Origin: Pseudomonadota bacterium
GTDB taxonomy: Bacteria > Pseudomonadota > Alphaproteobacteria > Rhizobiales > Devosiaceae
Reading direction: 5' to 3'
DNA length: 23,858 bases
NCBI GenBank assembly: GCA_023388175.1
Contig: JAEWGT010000010.1
Span: 1 to 23,858 of the forward strand
A program made the position numbers and the translations under genes. Of this stretch, positions 14,350 through 23,118 are shown in pieces (position 1 is the first letter of the stretch; each line of letters begins with the position of its first letter). The notes beneath the pieces were generated by a model, which worked only from the letters and a program-made list of their open reading frames with translations, was not told the origin of the DNA and did not search any database.

Positions 14350-15374
14350 CCCCGCTTGTCCCCTTTAGACAGTTTCCGCAATATGGCGAGTTCACGCCAG
14401 AAATCTCTTATATCCTGTGCCGGTGCGCCAGCAAGTTTGGAACCCGCCGGCCAGTCCTTCGTCACCGCCGAGCGGCCATGGATGACCGATCCAGAACCGA
14501 TGGCAAGGTGCCCGGAGGTGCCGACATTCCCGCCCATAAGTACGCCGTCGCCGACGATGGTCGAGCCGGCCAGGCCGCTCATTGCCGCGATCAGGCAATT
14601 GCGGCCAATGTGGCAATTGTGGCCAATTTGCACGAGATTATCCAACTTGGTACCGTCGCCGATCACAGTGTCACCCAGTGCGCCGCGATCAACGGTGCTA
14701 TTGGCGCCGATCTCAACCCGGTCCTGAATAATGACCCTGCCCAATTGGGGGATTTTGCGGTTGGACTGGCCAAGATCGAGCCAGCCGAACCCTTCCGTGC
14801 CGATCCTCACACCGGAATGAAGGACCACGTCATTGCCGATATGGGCGCAGTCGATGGTACAGTTGGCAGCGATGACGCAATTGCGTCCAATGGTTACACC
14901 GGCACCGATTACCGTATTTGCGCCGATGACAGTACCGCGGCCGATTTCCACGCCGGCGCCGATGACAACATTCGCGCCAAGCACGACATCCCGCTCATGG
15001 AGCGGCGCGGGCAGATCTTCGCGATCACCCAAAATCACCGATTTCGTGCTTGCCGGATAAAGGACATCCAGAATGTCAGCGAAAATGTCATGTGGTTTGT
15101 CGCTTGGTATGGCGACGCTGCCGGCTGGGACAAGATCGAGCATTGCCGGCTTGATGATCACCAGACCAGCAGCCGTTTTGCGTAGGTGCTCCGCATAGCT
15201 GGGCTGTGCCGCCAGCGCGACTTCACCGGATTCGGCAAGGTTGAGTTCGGCAGCACCGGTCACCAGTTGCTCTGAACGGGCGACCGAGGCAGCAAGCTCA
15301 CCTCGCCCAATCCGAGCAAGCAATGCGCCTATGGCGATGGGACCGGCAAAGCGGTGGAAACGGGTGTCGACCAT
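14346..15374 (-). CDS. lpxD: UDP-3-O-(3-hydroxyacyl)glucosamine N-acyltransferase
   Basis: The 342-residue protein adds the N-linked 3-hydroxyacyl chain in the third step of lipid A synthesis. An N-terminal uridine-binding domain (to about 120) is followed by a long hexapeptide-repeat helix (GANVVIGAGVEIGRGTVIGA and so on). The catalytic histidine is His252 in LDNLVQIGHNCHIGRN, and NSTVDRGALGDTVIG (225-239) is strongly family-typical. I use the ATG at 15374; the frame opens 12 bases earlier at a TTG (15386) with no ribosome site, while GAG-TGG precedes the ATG. A stem-loop lies just upstream. The start of the next gene, fabZ, overlaps its stop by 4 bases. Confidence 0.95.
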   Translation of the reverse strand: MVDTRFHRFAGPIAIGALLARIGRGELAASVARSEQLVTGAAELNLAESGEVALAAQPSYAEHLRKTAAGLVIIKPAMLDLVPAGSVAIPSDKPHDIFADILDVLYPASTKSVILGDREDLPAPLHERDVVLGANVVIGAGVEIGRGTVIGANTVIGAGVTIGRNCVIAANCTIDCAHIGNDVVLHSGVRIGTEGFGWLDLGQSNRKIPQLGRVIIQDRVEIGANSTVDRGALGDTVIGDGTKLDNLVQIGHNCHIGRNCLIAAMSGLAGSTIVGDGVLMGGNVGTSGHLAIGSGSVIHGRSAVTKDWPAGSKLAGAPAQDIRDFWRELAILRKLSKGDKRG

Positions 15375-15391
15375 AACGCCACTCAAATAAG

Positions 15392-15420
15392 AGAGCCGCG
15401 GTGCTACCGCCCGCGGCTCT
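15392..15420 (-). promoter_or_regulatory. Stem-loop between bamA and lpxD (attenuator or weak terminator)
   Basis: A perfect 10-base-pair GC-rich stem (arms 15411-15420 and 15392-15401, 9-base loop) lies between bamA and lpxD. On the transcribed strand it is preceded by TTTTT and followed by CTTATTTGAG, so the downstream T-run is weak. It ends 17 bases before the lpxD ATG. It could partly terminate bamA transcripts, or tune lpxD expression by structure near the ribosome site. Confidence 0.55.
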
Positions 15421-15444
15421 AAAAACTCTCTCAGTCAGCTCGAA

Positions 15445-17652
15445 CTAGAGCAAGGTCGAGATGGTGAACTGGAACACCTGCGTCCGATCGTCCGTCGACT
15501 TGTTGAGAACGTGGGCGAAATCGCCACGCAGCGGACCGAACGGCGAATCCCAGATGAGCGAGGCACCGATCGAAGCGCGCCACGGCTCGTCATTGCTGGT
15601 TGCGACAGCATTTGCGCCACCGATAGCACCGCTACCGATAATATCGCTCGCGTCGCCGATCCAGGCCGCATCGGCCCAGACGGCCCCGGACAGACCATAA
15701 TTCTCAGGCAGGCCGGGGATCGGGAACTCGATTTCACCGGAAATGCCAGCGAACATCGTTGTTCCGAGATATTCGCCCGTGCCAAGACGCGGGCCGTAAC
15801 CACGCCCCTGGAAGCCGCGAACAAGCTGGGAGCCCGGCGCGAATGCCTCAAGAGCATGAACGCCGCCGCCACCCAGATTATTGATTACACCCGCCTGGCC
15901 ACGAACGCTGGCCACCATGCCGCTATCCTGCAGCAAGGGCACGAAGTAACGCGCACGAGCCTCGCTCTTGAGCAGGTGGTCCATCGTGCCAGCATTATAA
16001 TTCAGATTGATATATTGCTGGCTGAAGGTCGCATACAGACCTTCCGTTGGCTTCTTGACGCTATCGACGCCATTCCAGGTCAGCGAATATCCGGCGAAGG
16101 CCTTATGGAATTCCTGCCCGTCGGTCACCAGGCTGGAGTCCGTCGGCAGCGGCGGATTGGCAGCCGCATCGCCGTCATTCACCAGCTTGTATTCATAGCC
16201 GCCAAAGACGTTGGCCGTCAGCGCACTGGTCAAAGGAACGCCGAACCGCAACTGACCACCGGTCGTTTCCGTACCATAGAAGCTGGCTGAAGTTTCGTCA
16301 CTGATGCGGCGATAGGCATCCACGCCTGCCGCGACATTGAGACCCATGAAGCGCGGCTCGGTGAAGGAGAAGTCGAAGGTGCGGCCCGACTGCGATGCGC
16401 CAATGGCAGCGCGCAGATATTGACCACGGCCCAGGAAATTCCGTTCCGTCAGCGAAAGCTCGCCGAGAATGCCGTCCTGCGTTGAATAGCCCGCCGTGGC
16501 GCCGTATTCGCCGGTGGATTTCTCAACGACATTGATGTTCAGCACGATCTTGTCGGCCGAGGAACCCGGAGCCGTTGAAATCTCGACGCGGGAGAAATAG
16601 TCCAGCGCCTCGATAGCCGTGCGGCCACGGATGACCATGGAGCGATTGAACGGATCGCCTTCAGCGAAAGCCAGCTCACGGCGAATCACAAAATCGCGGG
16701 TCTTTACGTTGCCGGTGATATTGACGCGCTCGACATAGACCCGAGCACCCTCGTCAACGAGATACGTGACATTGAAGGTGTTGGTTGCAACATCACGATC
16801 AAGGCGCGCACGCACGTCGGCGAAGGAATAGCCCTGCGCGGTGGCCTCGTAGGCCATGTCCTCGATTGTCTTCTGCAGATCAGCATTGGAAAACTGGCGA
16901 TCCTGACCGGTTCGCACTGTTCCGCGCAGCACGTCGGTATTCAGACCATTGATGCTGGTCTCGATCCCAACATTGCCAAAATTGTAACGCTGACCTTCGT
17001 TCACCGTGACATTGATGAAATAGGCATTGCGCGAAGCGTCGTATTCGGCAACCGAATTTACCTGAGCATCCGGATAGCCGCGATTGGCGTAATAGAGGCG
17101 GATGCGCTCACGATCGACGGCCATCTTCTGCTCGTCATAGGTATCGTCGCGCACCAGCCAGCTCAGAATGCCGGTTTCCTTGGTGAGCATCGCACCCTTG
17201 AGGTTGTTGGCTCCAAGGGCATTATTTCCGGTGAAATTGATGGCGGCGATACCCGCGCGCTCACCTTCATTCACGTTGAAAATCACGCGAACGCGACCAT
17301 CGGCGGTCTGCTCGGTCCGAGCCGTCACAGCAACCGACATGAATCCTTCGCGGTCATAGGCCTGACGGATGCTTTCGATATCCGCGGCAAGACGCTGCTG
17401 GGAAAAAATGCCGGTGGTCGAAATATCGACCATCGTCAAAAGCTGGGAATCGGGAAACCGCCGGTTGCCTTCGAAAAGCACCGCCGCAACCAGTTGCTCC
17501 TGAGCATGCGCAGCCGTAACGCCAAGAACGGGAAGGCCAGCCGCCATGGGAGCAGCCCCGAGAATGGCGATCGCGGAAACCGCGCCACGCATCAGCTTGG
17601 TTGGGTGGATCATATTGTTATTGCCTTCTGCACCGGCCCGGAGAATCGCCAT
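15445..17652 (-). CDS. bamA: Outer membrane protein assembly factor BamA
   Basis: The 735-residue Omp85 protein is the core of the BAM complex, which folds beta-barrel proteins into the outer membrane. A signal peptide ends near VTAAHA (45-50) before QEQ. POTRA repeats occupy roughly 52-400 (for example VLFEGNRRFPDSQLL at the start of POTRA 1), and a 16-strand barrel follows with the lid-loop motif LVRGFQGRG (VRGF at 611-614). The final residues, VFQFTISTLL, lack the terminal aromatic usual in barrel signals. The start is unsure: ATG 17652 has GGGGAG about 8 bases upstream, while ATG 17613 gives a more standard signal peptide (MIHPTKLMRG...). It lies between rseP and lpxD, linking barrel assembly to lipid A synthesis. 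Confidence 0.96.
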   Translation of the reverse strand: MAILRAGAEGNNNMIHPTKLMRGAVSAIAILGAAPMAAGLPVLGVTAAHAQEQLVAAVLFEGNRRFPDSQLLTMVDISTTGIFSQQRLAADIESIRQAYDREGFMSVAVTARTEQTADGRVRVIFNVNEGERAGIAAINFTGNNALGANNLKGAMLTKETGILSWLVRDDTYDEQKMAVDRERIRLYYANRGYPDAQVNSVAEYDASRNAYFINVTVNEGQRYNFGNVGIETSINGLNTDVLRGTVRTGQDRQFSNADLQKTIEDMAYEATAQGYSFADVRARLDRDVATNTFNVTYLVDEGARVYVERVNITGNVKTRDFVIRRELAFAEGDPFNRSMVIRGRTAIEALDYFSRVEISTAPGSSADKIVLNINVVEKSTGEYGATAGYSTQDGILGELSLTERNFLGRGQYLRAAIGASQSGRTFDFSFTEPRFMGLNVAAGVDAYRRISDETSASFYGTETTGGQLRFGVPLTSALTANVFGGYEYKLVNDGDAAANPPLPTDSSLVTDGQEFHKAFAGYSLTWNGVDSVKKPTEGLYATFSQQYINLNYNAGTMDHLLKSEARARYFVPLLQDSGMVASVRGQAGVINNLGGGGVHALEAFAPGSQLVRGFQGRGYGPRLGTGEYLGTTMFAGISGEIEFPIPGLPENYGLSGAVWADAAWIGDASDIIGSGAIGGANAVATSNDEPWRASIGASLIWDSPFGPLRGDFAHVLNKSTDDRTQVFQFTISTLL

Positions 17653-17795
17653 GCACAGCGCTCCCCCAAGCTAACTCCATTGGAGTGTTTTACTGTTTTT
17701 TTATCTAGGAACAAGCCGCCACTTGCCTCGCGGTTAGCAATTCATTGGTGCCCTTGTATTCGTGCAACACCTTGCGAACCAAGGTTAACAATGGG
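17653..17795 (-). promoter_or_regulatory. bamA upstream region with CtrA-like box
   Basis: The 143-base gap is wide enough for a bamA promoter separate from the upstream run. TTAACAATGGGTTAG (17785-17799, plus strand) fits the alphaproteobacterial CtrA pattern TTAA-N7-TTAA at 7 of 8 fixed positions and overlaps the rseP stop codon. Nearer bamA there is an A-rich block on the coding strand (17693-17704). No convincing -35/-10 pair was identified, so the assignment is tentative. Confidence 0.3.
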
Positions 17796-18932
17796 TTAGC
17801 GTAAAATCCCGAAGTAGGCGAATATGGTGTCATTGAACACGGTGAATACCATCAAGGCCATCACGAGCGCAAACCCGAAACGGAATCCAATCTCCTGCAC
17901 CCGCATGCTGAGCGGCCGCCCGCGTATGGCTTCAGCGAAATAGTAGAGCAGATGCCCGCCATCCAGCATGGGGATGGGCAGGAGATTGAAGATGCCGATA
18001 TTCAGCGAGAGCAGCGCCATGAGGTTGATCAGCGCCACGATGCCGAGCGTGGCCACTTCACCGGACACCTTGGCGACCTTGACCGGCCCGCCCAGTTGTT
18101 CGACATCGCCGCGCCCCACGAAAAAATCACCAATAAAGGCAGCAGTGCGCTGGATGATGAAGCGAATCTCCTCGACCGTCATGCCGATCGCTTCAACCGG
18201 CCCCGGTCGGTAGAGGGTTATGTCGTTGTCCTCGACATCACGCGTGACGCCAATACGGCCAATTCGCTGATTGTTGCCAAAGCGGTCCTCGACCTGCACG
18301 GCTTCGGGCACCAGCGTCAGGGTGAGCGCATCCCCTCCCCGCTCAACGTCAACCACGACCGCCCGCTCGGGGCTGGTGGCGACGTAGCGCTGGAAATCCT
18401 CGAAACCGCGAACAGCATAGCCATCCACTGCTATGACATGATCACCAGGTTCAAATCCGGCCGCCTCCGCTACTGACCCGGCGACGACTTCACCGATCAC
18501 CGGCGGGATGGAGTATCGCCCGTAGCCCAGCAAAAGCGCGTAAAGCACGAGGAAGGTCAGCAGGACATTGGCGATCGGGCCGGCAGCAACGATGGCGATG
18601 CGCTGCCAGACAGACTTGTTAACAAACAGGTGAGGAGCCAGGGCGGGGTCTATCCTGGACTCCGCGTCTGGATCCGGAAGGCTGGCCTCGTTCATATCGC
18701 CGACGAAACGGACATATCCGCCCAGCGGGATAGCCGAAATGCGCCAGCGTGTTCCGTGGCGGTCGTTCCAGCCAATCAGTTCACGTCCGAACCCCACCGA
18801 AAAAGTCTGGATCGCCACGCCATTCCAGCGCGCGACGAGATAGTGCCCCATTTCGTGGACGAACACGATGATTGTCAGAACCGCCAGGAACGGTACGACG
18901 TAGGACAGGAGCCAGAAGACAAAATCCAACAT
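17796..18932 (-). CDS. rseP: RseP-type site-2 membrane metalloprotease
   Basis: The 378-residue protein is an intramembrane zinc protease of the M50 family, which cuts membrane-bound anti-sigma factors or leftover signal peptides. HEMGH (26-30) in the first membrane segment supplies the zinc histidines and the catalytic glutamate. The third ligand is Asp324 in PMLDGGH. Between them lies a PDZ domain (about 140-220, VIGEVVAGSVAEAAGFEPGD). About four membrane segments are visible. The ATG has GGAAG at a short distance. It follows cdsA by 30 bases; in many bacteria dxr separates the two, and here it does not. Its own target is not shown by the sequence. Confidence 0.94.
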   Translation of the reverse strand: MLDFVFWLLSYVVPFLAVLTIIVFVHEMGHYLVARWNGVAIQTFSVGFGRELIGWNDRHGTRWRISAIPLGGYVRFVGDMNEASLPDPDAESRIDPALAPHLFVNKSVWQRIAIVAAGPIANVLLTFLVLYALLLGYGRYSIPPVIGEVVAGSVAEAAGFEPGDHVIAVDGYAVRGFEDFQRYVATSPERAVVVDVERGGDALTLTLVPEAVQVEDRFGNNQRIGRIGVTRDVEDNDITLYRPGPVEAIGMTVEEIRFIIQRTAAFIGDFFVGRGDVEQLGGPVKVAKVSGEVATLGIVALINLMALLSLNIGIFNLLPIPMLDGGHLLYYFAEAIRGRPLSMRVQEIGFRFGFALVMALMVFTVFNDTIFAYFGILR

Positions 18933-18962
18933 ATTTCTTCCAGAAAGGACGCCGGCGGGGCG

Positions 18963-19823
18963 TCACCAGTGAAGCAGACCCTCGGCAACCGAACCGAATC
19001 CTGCATGCAGTCCACCCAGGATAACCACGAAAAAAACGCCGAATGTTAGGCTATCCAGCCGATCCATCAGGCCGCCATGGCCTGGGATTATGTCGCCGCT
19101 ATCCTTGATGCGGAAATAGCGCTTGATGGCGCTTTCCGCCAGGTCGCCCGTCTGGCCCAATATGCTGATGGCCGCAGACAGGATCAGGCCGATCCAGATT
19201 GGGGAATCGGTGACAAAGAGCCAGACGACCAGCCCGGCACCGGTGCCGAGCGCCAGTCCGCCAAGCGCGCCGGACCATGTCTTGGAGGGAGAAATGTCTG
19301 GTGCCAGCTTTTCGCCGCCAATCTGCCGTCCAGTAAAAAACGCCGCGGAATCGGTCATCCAGACCACGGTGCCGAGATAGACACCTGCCCATACGCCCAG
19401 ACTGCCCTCACCGCGCATTGCCAGGGCCGAGACGATCAAAAGGCCGAAAAGAACCAGCCCTCCGATCCTCCAGGGAAGTCCGTCACGCCCCATAGTCACT
19501 GCAACCAGACAAGCCACAACTATGACAGCGAGGGATGCGATCAGCCCCAGCAGCGGATAGACGAGGCCGGACAGGGCAACGAGACCGATCAGGACCATGC
19601 CCATAGGCGTCAGTGGCGCCCGGGACACCATGGTTTCCCATTCCCGGTATGCCCCGCCATAGACTGCACCGACAACCGCCGCGAAGAGATAGCTGCCGAT
19701 ATAGAGCGCCGTCGCGGTCAGCGCGATCATAACCGCGGCGGAAATAACACGGGGGCCGACATCGGCCCAGGAGCGGCGCACCGAAGCGTTCGGATCGGAA
19801 ACGGGACCGCCGGATTTGCTCAC
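18963..19823 (-). CDS. cdsA: Phosphatidate cytidylyltransferase
   Basis: The 286-residue integral membrane enzyme makes CDP-diacylglycerol from CTP and phosphatidic acid, the branch point for phospholipids. About seven or eight hydrophobic segments are visible. The C-terminal signature runs from about 226 (GDLAESAIKRYFRIKDSGD) through IIPGHGGLMDRLDS, preceded by SPSKTWSG, all diagnostic for CdsA. The start is GTG at 19823, 5 bases after the uppS stop, with GGAG in the uppS end as the ribosome site. A small stem (18948-18953 with 18959-18964) overlaps the stop codon. Confidence 0.95.
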   Translation of the reverse strand: MSKSGGPVSDPNASVRRSWADVGPRVISAAVMIALTATALYIGSYLFAAVVGAVYGGAYREWETMVSRAPLTPMGMVLIGLVALSGLVYPLLGLIASLAVIVVACLVAVTMGRDGLPWRIGGLVLFGLLIVSALAMRGEGSLGVWAGVYLGTVVWMTDSAAFFTGRQIGGEKLAPDISPSKTWSGALGGLALGTGAGLVVWLFVTDSPIWIGLILSAAISILGQTGDLAESAIKRYFRIKDSGDIIPGHGGLMDRLDSLTFGVFFVVILGGLHAGFGSVAEGLLHW

Positions 19824-19828
19824 GTCCG

Positions 19829-20581
19829 CTAAGCTCCTATGCCGCCGAAGCGCCGGTCGCGCGTCGTGTATGTCTCAAGCACACGCACAAAACTGGCCTC
19901 GTTGAAATCCGGCCAGTTCTCTTCAACGAAAACGAACTCCGAATATGCTGCTTGCCAGAGCAGGAAGTTGGACAGCCGCTGCTCGCCGCTAGTGCGAATG
20001 ATGACGTCCGGGTCGGGCAGTCCGGCAGTCGAGAGCGCCCCTGCGAGGCTGTCCTCGTTAATCGCCTCGGGATCCAACCGCCCGGCCGCGACTTCGCGGG
20101 CAAGGTGCCGCGCGGCGGCAACAATTTCAGCCTTGCCGCCATAGTTGAAGGCGACCACCAAAGTCAGGCCGGTATTGCGCTCGGTCTTGGCCTCTACATC
20201 ATCGATCAAACGGACCAGCGATGGGTCGAGGCCCTCGCGTTCGCCAATGATGCGAACCCTGACATTATTGCGGATAAGCCGCTGTAAGTCCGATGCAACA
20301 AATCGCCGCAAAAGATTGAAGATGAAAGATATTTCGTCTTTTGGCCTTGTCCAGTTTTCGGAGGAAAAGCTGAAGACAGTCAGATAGGCGACACCATAGG
20401 TGATGCAATTTTCGACCAGACCGCGGAGCGCTTTGACACCTTCGACATGGCCTTCGGTGCGCCGTTTGCCGCGCAGCTTCGCCCATCGGCCATTGCCGTC
20501 CATGATAACGCCGAGATGGACCGGAATACGCAATTCCGGCCCAGTTATCGATTTCAAACTCGCGGCCGGTTCCCCTGCCAT
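19829..20581 (-). CDS. uppS: Isoprenyl transferase (undecaprenyl diphosphate synthase)
   Basis: The 250-residue protein is a cis-prenyltransferase that extends farnesyl diphosphate with isopentenyl diphosphate to C55, the lipid carrier for peptidoglycan and O-antigen. VIMDGNGRWAKLRGKRRTEGH (25-45) holds the catalytic Asp28. FSFSSENWTRP (70-80) and RTSGEQRLSNFLLWQ (196-210) are the other family signatures. The ATG has a near-perfect AGGAGGG ribosome site 6-7 bases upstream. It sits 33 bases after frr and 5 bases before cdsA. Confidence 0.96.
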   Translation of the reverse strand: MAGEPAASLKSITGPELRIPVHLGVIMDGNGRWAKLRGKRRTEGHVEGVKALRGLVENCITYGVAYLTVFSFSSENWTRPKDEISFIFNLLRRFVASDLQRLIRNNVRVRIIGEREGLDPSLVRLIDDVEAKTERNTGLTLVVAFNYGGKAEIVAAARHLAREVAAGRLDPEAINEDSLAGALSTAGLPDPDVIIRTSGEQRLSNFLLWQAAYSEFVFVEENWPDFNEASFVRVLETYTTRDRRFGGIGA

Positions 20582-20614
20582 CGACGCCCTCCTGGCGCGA
20601 GATCAGTCAGGCCA

Positions 20615-21169
20615 TCAAACCTGCATGATCTCCTGTTCCTTGCTCGCCACGATGCTGTCGATCTCGGACACGGCGTCATCGGTCGCCTTCTGCACCAGCT
20701 CCGACTGCTTCTTGGCATCGTCCTGGCTCATGTCGCCGTCCTTCTCAGCCTTTTTCAAGGCATCCATGCCGTCACGCCGAATATGGCGCACCGCGACGCG
20801 AGCTTGCTCGGCATAATTGTGCGCCACCTTCGCCAGCTCCTTGCGGCGCTGCTCGTTGAGTTCCGGCAAGGGCACGCGAATTACCTGGCCCTCGCCCATG
20901 GGGTTAAGGCCCAGGCCGCTGTCGCGAATAGCTTTTTCCACGGCATTGGCCAGCGAGCGGTCCCAGACCTGCACGGACAGCATGCGCGGCTCCGGCACGG
21001 TGACCGTGGCCACCTGATTGAGCGGAGTGCGTGAACCATAGGCATCGACAGTGACGGGCTCGAGCAGGCTCGCGCTGGCCCGCCCGGTCCGAAGACCGCC
21101 CAATTCATCCTTGAGCGAGGCAATCGTCTTCTGCATACGGGTCTTGAGGTCGCCGAGATCATAGGCCAT
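20615..21169 (-). CDS. frr: Ribosome recycling factor
   Basis: The 184-residue protein splits post-termination ribosomes together with EF-G. Its length is normal, and the segments LRTGRASASLLEPVTVDAYG, PLNQVATVTVPEPR and GEGQVIRVPLPELNEQRRKEL match the family, with the long helices of domain I at both ends. I start at ATG 21169 (MAYDLGDLKTRM), which has GGAAGG and AAGG just upstream; the frame stays open to 21268, but the extra 33 residues are not family-like. It follows pyrH after 105 bases, which hold no clear terminator. Confidence 0.97.
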   Translation of the reverse strand: MAYDLGDLKTRMQKTIASLKDELGGLRTGRASASLLEPVTVDAYGSRTPLNQVATVTVPEPRMLSVQVWDRSLANAVEKAIRDSGLGLNPMGEGQVIRVPLPELNEQRRKELAKVAHNYAEQARVAVRHIRRDGMDALKKAEKDGDMSQDDAKKQSELVQKATDDAVSEIDSIVASKEQEIMQV

Positions 21170-21274
21170 GGCCTTCGTCCTTCCAGTCCTGTCAGGGCGC
21201 CGGATGTTCCCCCGGTCGCCATCTTCTTCCTGTCCCGCACCGATCAATGGCGGTGGCGGGTGATTCAAAGAGCC

Positions 21275-21994
21275 CTAAAGCGGCTCACCAACGCGCGTGG
21301 ACCGGCCCTTGCCGTCCAAAACGCCCGCAAGGCCAGCCTTGTCATCCAGAGCATACACGATTATCGGCATGGAATTGTCGCGGGCAAGTGCGAAAGCCGC
21401 CGTATCCATGACCTTGAGGTTTTTGCCGATCACTTCGTCATAGCTGATATGACTGTAGCGCGTCGCCGTGGGATCCTTCATCGGGTCCGCGGAATAGACA
21501 CCGTCGACCTTGGTGCCCTTGAGAACGACATCGCATTCGAGCTCAATGGCGCGCAGAGTGGACGCCGTATCGGTGGTAAAGAACGGATTGCCCGTACCCC
21601 CGCCAAGCACCACTACAAAGCCTTCCTCCAACGCCAGCTTGGCGTCGCGCGCCGTAAAGGTATCGGCCACCGACGGCATGGTGGCAGCACTGAACGGCTT
21701 GGACTTAACACCCTGCCGCGATATCGCATTGCTCAGGGCCAGCGCGTTGATCATGGTGCCCAGCATTCCCATGAGGTCGGCCGTGACGCGATCCGTGCCG
21801 TCGGCAGCGCCCGCCATGCCGCGAAAAATATTGCCGCCACCGACGACAATTGCCACCTGAGTGCCGGTGCGCGCCACATCGGCGATCTGTGATGCAATGC
21901 CCTGCAGAAAGGGTGGTTCGATACCAAATGAATTGTCTCCTGCCAGCGCCTCGCCCGAAACCTTGAGCAATATGCGCTTGTAAGCAGATGACAT
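21275..21994 (-). CDS. pyrH: UMP kinase
   Basis: The 239-residue protein is the bacterial hexameric UMP kinase of the amino-acid-kinase fold, forming UDP from UMP and ATP. Motifs seen are ILLKVSGEAL (8-17), VVGGGNIFRG (50-59), DRVTADLMGMLGTMINAL (68-85) and GGGTGNPFFTTDTAS (131-145). The ATG has AAGGGG 7 bases upstream. In this group the gene commonly lies between tsf and frr, as here. A hairpin in the 183-base spacer before it suggests partial separation from tsf transcription. Confidence 0.97.
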   Translation of the reverse strand: MSSAYKRILLKVSGEALAGDNSFGIEPPFLQGIASQIADVARTGTQVAIVVGGGNIFRGMAGAADGTDRVTADLMGMLGTMINALALSNAISRQGVKSKPFSAATMPSVADTFTARDAKLALEEGFVVVLGGGTGNPFFTTDTASTLRAIELECDVVLKGTKVDGVYSADPMKDPTATRYSHISYDEVIGKNLKVMDTAAFALARDNSMPIIVYALDDKAGLAGVLDGKGRSTRVGEPL

Positions 21995-22140
21995 AGGTCG
22001 ACCCCTTGTTGAGAAAATGCGGGCCAGCGAATCCGGCGGACCGGAGTGACCCTATGGCAAAATGGCCATCGAAAGAAGGCGAAGTTGCGGAAGAAATGAA
22101 CAGGTTGCAAACGCTCGATCCGCCATTGGCAGAGAGCAAC

Positions 22141-22163
22141 AGGCGGGCCAACGGGGCCCGCCT
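22141..22163 (-). terminator. Stem-loop after tsf, probable terminator or attenuator
   Basis: A perfect 9-base-pair GC-rich stem (arms 22155-22163 and 22141-22149, 5-base loop) begins 14 bases after the tsf stop on the transcribed strand. It is followed by GTTGCTCTCTG, only moderately T-rich. Position directly after the stop favours a transcript-end role. Some readthrough into pyrH is likely. The rest of the spacer (21995-22140) shows only a small ATGGC/GCCAT dyad at 22054-22069. Confidence 0.55.
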
Positions 22164-22177
22164 GAAGTATATTCGGC

Positions 22178-23104
22178 TTACTTGGTACCGACAGTGGCAG
22201 CAACTTCAGCTGCGAAGTCCGTCTCGACCTTTTCAATGCCCTCGCCAAGCGCGAAGCGCACGAAGCGGGTCAGCTTGATCGGAGCACCGGCATCCTTCTC
22301 GGCATTCTTGATGGCGTCGGCAACCTTGGTTTCGCCGTCGATCACGAACACCTGGCTGAGCAGGGTTACTTCCTCGAAGTACTTGCGCATGCGGCCATCG
22401 ACCATCTTCTCGGCGATGTCGGCGGGCTTGCCACTTTCCTTGACCTGCTCAAGGATGATGGCGCGCTCGCGCGCTACAACGTCCTGATCGAGCTCTTCGG
22501 GCGAAATGGCCTGCGGCTGCGCAGCAGCAATGTGCATAGCCAACTGCTTGCCCAGGGCAGACAGCGTCGCCTTGTCACCGGTCGATTCCAGAGCAACCAG
22601 AATGCCGATCTTGCCGAGGCCGCCCTTGACCGCGTTGTGGATATAGCTCTCGACCACGCCGTCGGACACTTCGACGGTCTGGGTGCGGCGCAGATTCATG
22701 TTCTCGCCGATCTTGGTGATGGCCTCGGTCAGCTCGGCCGACACCGAATGGCCGGTGCCGGGAAACGGCATCTCACCCAATTTGACCACATCGCCGTCCG
22801 CGTCCAGCGCGAGCTTGGCGACATCGGCGACGATGGCCTGGAACTGCTCGTTGCGGGCCACGAAGTCGGTTTCGGAGTTGATCTCGACCGCCGCGCCCCT
22901 GGTGCCGGCGGTGATGACGCCCACCAGGCCCTCGGCAGCGACGCGATCGGCTTTCTTGGCGGCCTTGGCCAGGCCGCGGGTGCGCAGCCAGTCGACAGCG
23001 GCGTCCATGTCGCCATTGGTTTCGGCCAGGGCCTTCTTGCAGTCCATCATGCCAACACCAGTCAGCTCGCGGAGCTGCTTGACCATTGCAGCAGTAATTT
23101 CCAT
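22178..23104 (-). CDS. tsf: Elongation factor Ts
   Basis: The 308-residue protein is the nucleotide exchange factor of EF-Tu. The N-terminal UBA-like part reads MVKQLRELTGVGMMDCKKAL, and the exchange motif TDFVAR lies at 79-84. Length matches alphaproteobacterial EF-Ts. I start at ATG 23104 (MEITAAMV), with GAGGTGA 5-6 bases upstream; the frame is open to 23296, but the extra residues are not family-like and cover the structured spacer. It follows rpsB after 130 bases, the usual rpsB-tsf order. Confidence 0.97.
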   Translation of the reverse strand: MEITAAMVKQLRELTGVGMMDCKKALAETNGDMDAAVDWLRTRGLAKAAKKADRVAAEGLVGVITAGTRGAAVEINSETDFVARNEQFQAIVADVAKLALDADGDVVKLGEMPFPGTGHSVSAELTEAITKIGENMNLRRTQTVEVSDGVVESYIHNAVKGGLGKIGILVALESTGDKATLSALGKQLAMHIAAAQPQAISPEELDQDVVARERAIILEQVKESGKPADIAEKMVDGRMRKYFEEVTLLSQVFVIDGETKVADAIKNAEKDAGAPIKLTRFVRFALGEGIEKVETDFAAEVAATVGTK

Positions 23105-23118
23105 GGGATCACCTCTTG

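Noticed and set aside
13067..15374. Repeated Gly-Ile/Val hexapeptide pattern across lpxA and lpxD
   Set aside because: It is the protein-level left-handed beta-helix of these acyltransferases, not a DNA repeat or CRISPR.
17674..17708. Short ACTCC/GGAGT stem followed by T-runs on the plus strand near bamA
   Set aside because: It would terminate plus-strand transcription, but no plus-strand gene lies upstream; the T-rich stretch is better read as an A-rich bamA upstream block.
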